Below the pieces are notes generated by a model. That model was not told where the DNA came from. It saw only the letters and a list, made by a program, of their open reading frames with translations, and ran no database searches. Shown here one piece after another: positions 23,030 to 24,633 of a stretch of 24,633 nt of DNA. Position 1 is the stretch's first letter. Each line of letters starts with the position of its first letter. This DNA is from an uncultured Pirellulaceae bacterium. GTDB lineage: Bacteria > Planctomycetota > Planctomycetia > Pirellulales > Pirellulaceae. The stretch lies in contig CAMYKF010000456.1 in the NCBI GenBank assembly GCA_947258905.1, positions 1 through 24,633 of the forward strand, given 5' to 3'. The position numbers were made by a program, and so were the translations under genes.

Positions 23030-24633
23030 ATGTGTGCCGCACGTGTTCTGTACTGCTTATCCATCATTTCAATTGGTACTGCCGCTTGTCCGGACGTGAT
23101 AAACGCCTGGCAGGAATCCGGCGACCGCACGATGACAGTGGTCATTCTGGACGAGGAAGGTCAGCCGATGGAAGGCGTCAATGTTCGCGCGGGGATCTGG
23201 CGCAAAAACCCGGTGGCTGGCGGCAATCCGGTACGGGTCACTGACGCAACGGGTCGCGTTCAATTCGAGTTACCTGACGACATGTACATCCTGCGTTTGT
23301 GGGTGTGGGCCGACGGCTACACGCGACTGTTTGCCGGCTGGGAAGAGTCGGCGATCAAATCCGGCGATGTGCCCCCCGACGAATATACCTTTCGCATGAT
23401 TCCTGGAAAGACGATCAGCGGCGTCATCCAAAACGAAGATGGCGAGCCAATTGCCGGCGCCAAGGTCGGCATTGCGGCGACGGCCACGCATCCGGCCGGG
23501 GACCGGCGGCTGAGGTTCGGACACTGGTATGCCGAAGCGGATGAGGATTCACTGCTGGTTACTGACGAGCAAGGCCGCTGGGCGATCGATACACTTCCGC
23601 CCGCCGAGGACTTGCAGGTTCAAATCACACTCTCGCACGAAGAATACATTGATGACACTCGCAGCGAGTTGCAACGGGCACAGCACGTCACTACCCAACA
23701 GCTGCTCGATGGCACCGCCACGATCGTAATGCAAAAGGGGATTTCGATTGCCGGTCAGCTGACCAGGGAGGACGGCGAACCGGTAACTAATGGCCTCATC
23801 GTGTGGGGTGACCGACCCTACCGGGAGCCCGGTACCAATGAAGTTCGCATTGGGCTGGATGGCAGCTACGAATTGCCGGCCATGCCACCTGGCAAACAAC
23901 GCGTCACCGTCATCGCGCCGGGCTACCGGCCGGAAACACGCATTGTGGACGTTGAATCGATGATGGAACCGGTCGATTTTGAGCTGGTATCAGGTAATAC
24001 ACTGAGCGTTTTGATTGTCGACAACCACGGCGACCCTGTTCCCGGTGCTTTTGTCGGCATTGAAAGCTGGCGTGACGCTCAATCGATTTACAACAACCGG
24101 CACCCGCACGTGATCAATTCACAAATCCCGGTTCAGGCTGATGCCGGTGGCATTTATCGCTGGACATGGGCACCTGATGACGAGGTGGTTTATTCCATTG
24201 GAGCTCGCGGCTATGCACCCAAACGCAACGTCAGGCTGAAGGCATCAACTGATCTGCAGGTCATTGAGTTGTTCAAGGTCCTGGAGGTGAGTGGTGACGT
24301 ATTTGACAAGCAAACGGGCGAGCGTGTTGATGAGTTCGTCATCGTGCCGCTGAATATTCCCGAACCGGAGGCTCAGCCGGACTTTTTCCGCGAAAGACGC
24401 AATGACGCGGAACCAGGGCGGAATGGCCGGTTTCGGATCTCAAGCATGTTGGAAGGTACCTACCGATACCGGATTGAAGCCAAAGGTTATCGCAGTGTGG
24501 ACACAGAAGCTTTTACAACCGGCGAAGAAGTCCCCAGATTGAGAATCGAGCTGGAAAAGCAACCGTGGCTGACTGGCACGATCCTGGATGATGCCGGTAA
24601 CGCGATGCCGGATGTGCAGGTCGTTCTGGTCAT
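23030..24633 (+). CDS. carboxypeptidase-regulatory-like multidomain exported protein (3' end outside window)
   Basis: From ATG 23030 the frame is open to the last base, giving 534 complete codons. The N-terminus MCAARVLYCLSIISIGTAAC is a signal sequence. Cys20 could be lipidated, but the lipobox is poor, and cleavage after VINA is the alternative. The rest is a chain of beta-sandwich modules of the carboxypeptidase-D regulatory type. Each has a VxGxVxDExGxPVxGAxV opening, for example ISGVIQNEDGEPIAGAKV, LSVLIVDNHGDPVPGAFV and LTGTILDDAGNAMPDVQV. Linkers such as DEQGRWAIDTLPP and GLDGSYELPAMPPGKQRVTV separate them. At least five modules are visible. Such proteins are frequent in planctomycetes, and roles in surface adhesion or envelope sensing are unproven. 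No catalytic domain is seen in the part present. Confidence 0.82.
   Translation, partial: MCAARVLYCLSIISIGTAACPDVINAWQESGDRTMTVVILDEEGQPMEGVNVRAGIWRKNPVAGGNPVRVTDATGRVQFELPDDMYILRLWVWADGYTRLFAGWEESAIKSGDVPPDEYTFRMIPGKTISGVIQNEDGEPIAGAKVGIAATATHPAGDRRLRFGHWYAEADEDSLLVTDEQGRWAIDTLPPAEDLQVQITLSHEEYIDDTRSELQRAQHVTTQQLLDGTATIVMQKGISIAGQLTREDGEPVTNGLIVWGDRPYREPGTNEVRIGLDGSYELPAMPPGKQRVTVIAPGYRPETRIVDVESMMEPVDFELVSGNTLSVLIVDNHGDPVPGAFVGIESWRDAQSIYNNRHPHVINSQIPVQADAGGIYRWTWAPDDEVVYSIGARGYAPKRNVRLKASTDLQVIELFKVLEVSGDVFDKQTGERVDEFVIVPLNIPEPEAQPDFFRERRNDAEPGRNGRFRISSMLEGTYRYRIEAKGYRSVDTEAFTTGEEVPRLRIELEKQPWLTGTILDDAGNAMPDVQVVLV

Overview
The window is about 24.6 kb of moderately GC-rich chromosomal DNA from what looks like a planctomycete (Pirellulales/Rhodopirellula-like). 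Supporting signs are a PEP-CTERM protein, a DUF1207-like outer-membrane protein, a carboxypeptidase-regulatory-like multidomain secreted protein, a PhoX phosphatase, a planctomycete-type KAS III/OleA homologue, loosely spaced genes with few long operons, and intergenic regions full of small palindromic repeats. This assignment is inference from gene families; the window has no rRNA, tRNA or other phylogenetic marker.

Layout. 1-2.7 kb (+): the end of a small membrane protein, a REP-like hairpin, a SAM-methyltransferase-fold protein, and a secreted TlpA-like thioredoxin with a helical C-terminal extension that ends at a clear intrinsic terminator. 2.75-3.14 kb (-): a small four-helix membrane protein. 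3.4-7.8 kb (+): a two-gene RND efflux operon (lipoprotein adaptor and HAE-1-like pump) with no outer-membrane channel gene beside it. 7.8-8.37 kb: a gene-free stretch of nested repeats, including a probable 130-bp MITE-like insertion flanked by a 9-bp direct duplication. 8.37-12.1 kb (-): a run of damaged genes, namely PhoX with an internal deletion and frameshift, an alkaline-phosphatase-superfamily protein cut to 234 residues, and a PEP-CTERM protein with an in-frame TGA in its signal region. 12.67-13.66 kb (+): a DUF1207-like outer-membrane protein.

13.7-21.5 kb holds a divergently arranged heavy-metal efflux locus. On the minus strand are a small His/Cys-rich secreted protein, a His-rich CzcB/CusB-like adaptor and a CzcA/CusA-like pump. 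On the plus strand are a TolC-family outer-membrane channel and, after a repeat-filled gap, a 211-aa exported protein built from two copies of an unrecognised His/Cys-containing 76-residue module. The pump, adaptor and channel would together form a trans-envelope metal exporter, and the two His-rich small proteins could be periplasmic metal-binding accessories (inference).

21.6-24.6 kb (+): a terminator, a KAS III/OleA-like gene that has lost about 60 codons including the catalytic His region and is frameshifted, another repeat, and the first 534 codons of a carboxypeptidase-regulatory-like multidomain protein that runs off the end.

The most notable signals are (i) the repeat-in-repeat insertion at 7919-8085, (ii) hairpin repeats showing a compensatory base change, (iii) the unusual density of broken genes (four), and (iv) the uncharacterised two-module protein beside the metal pump.
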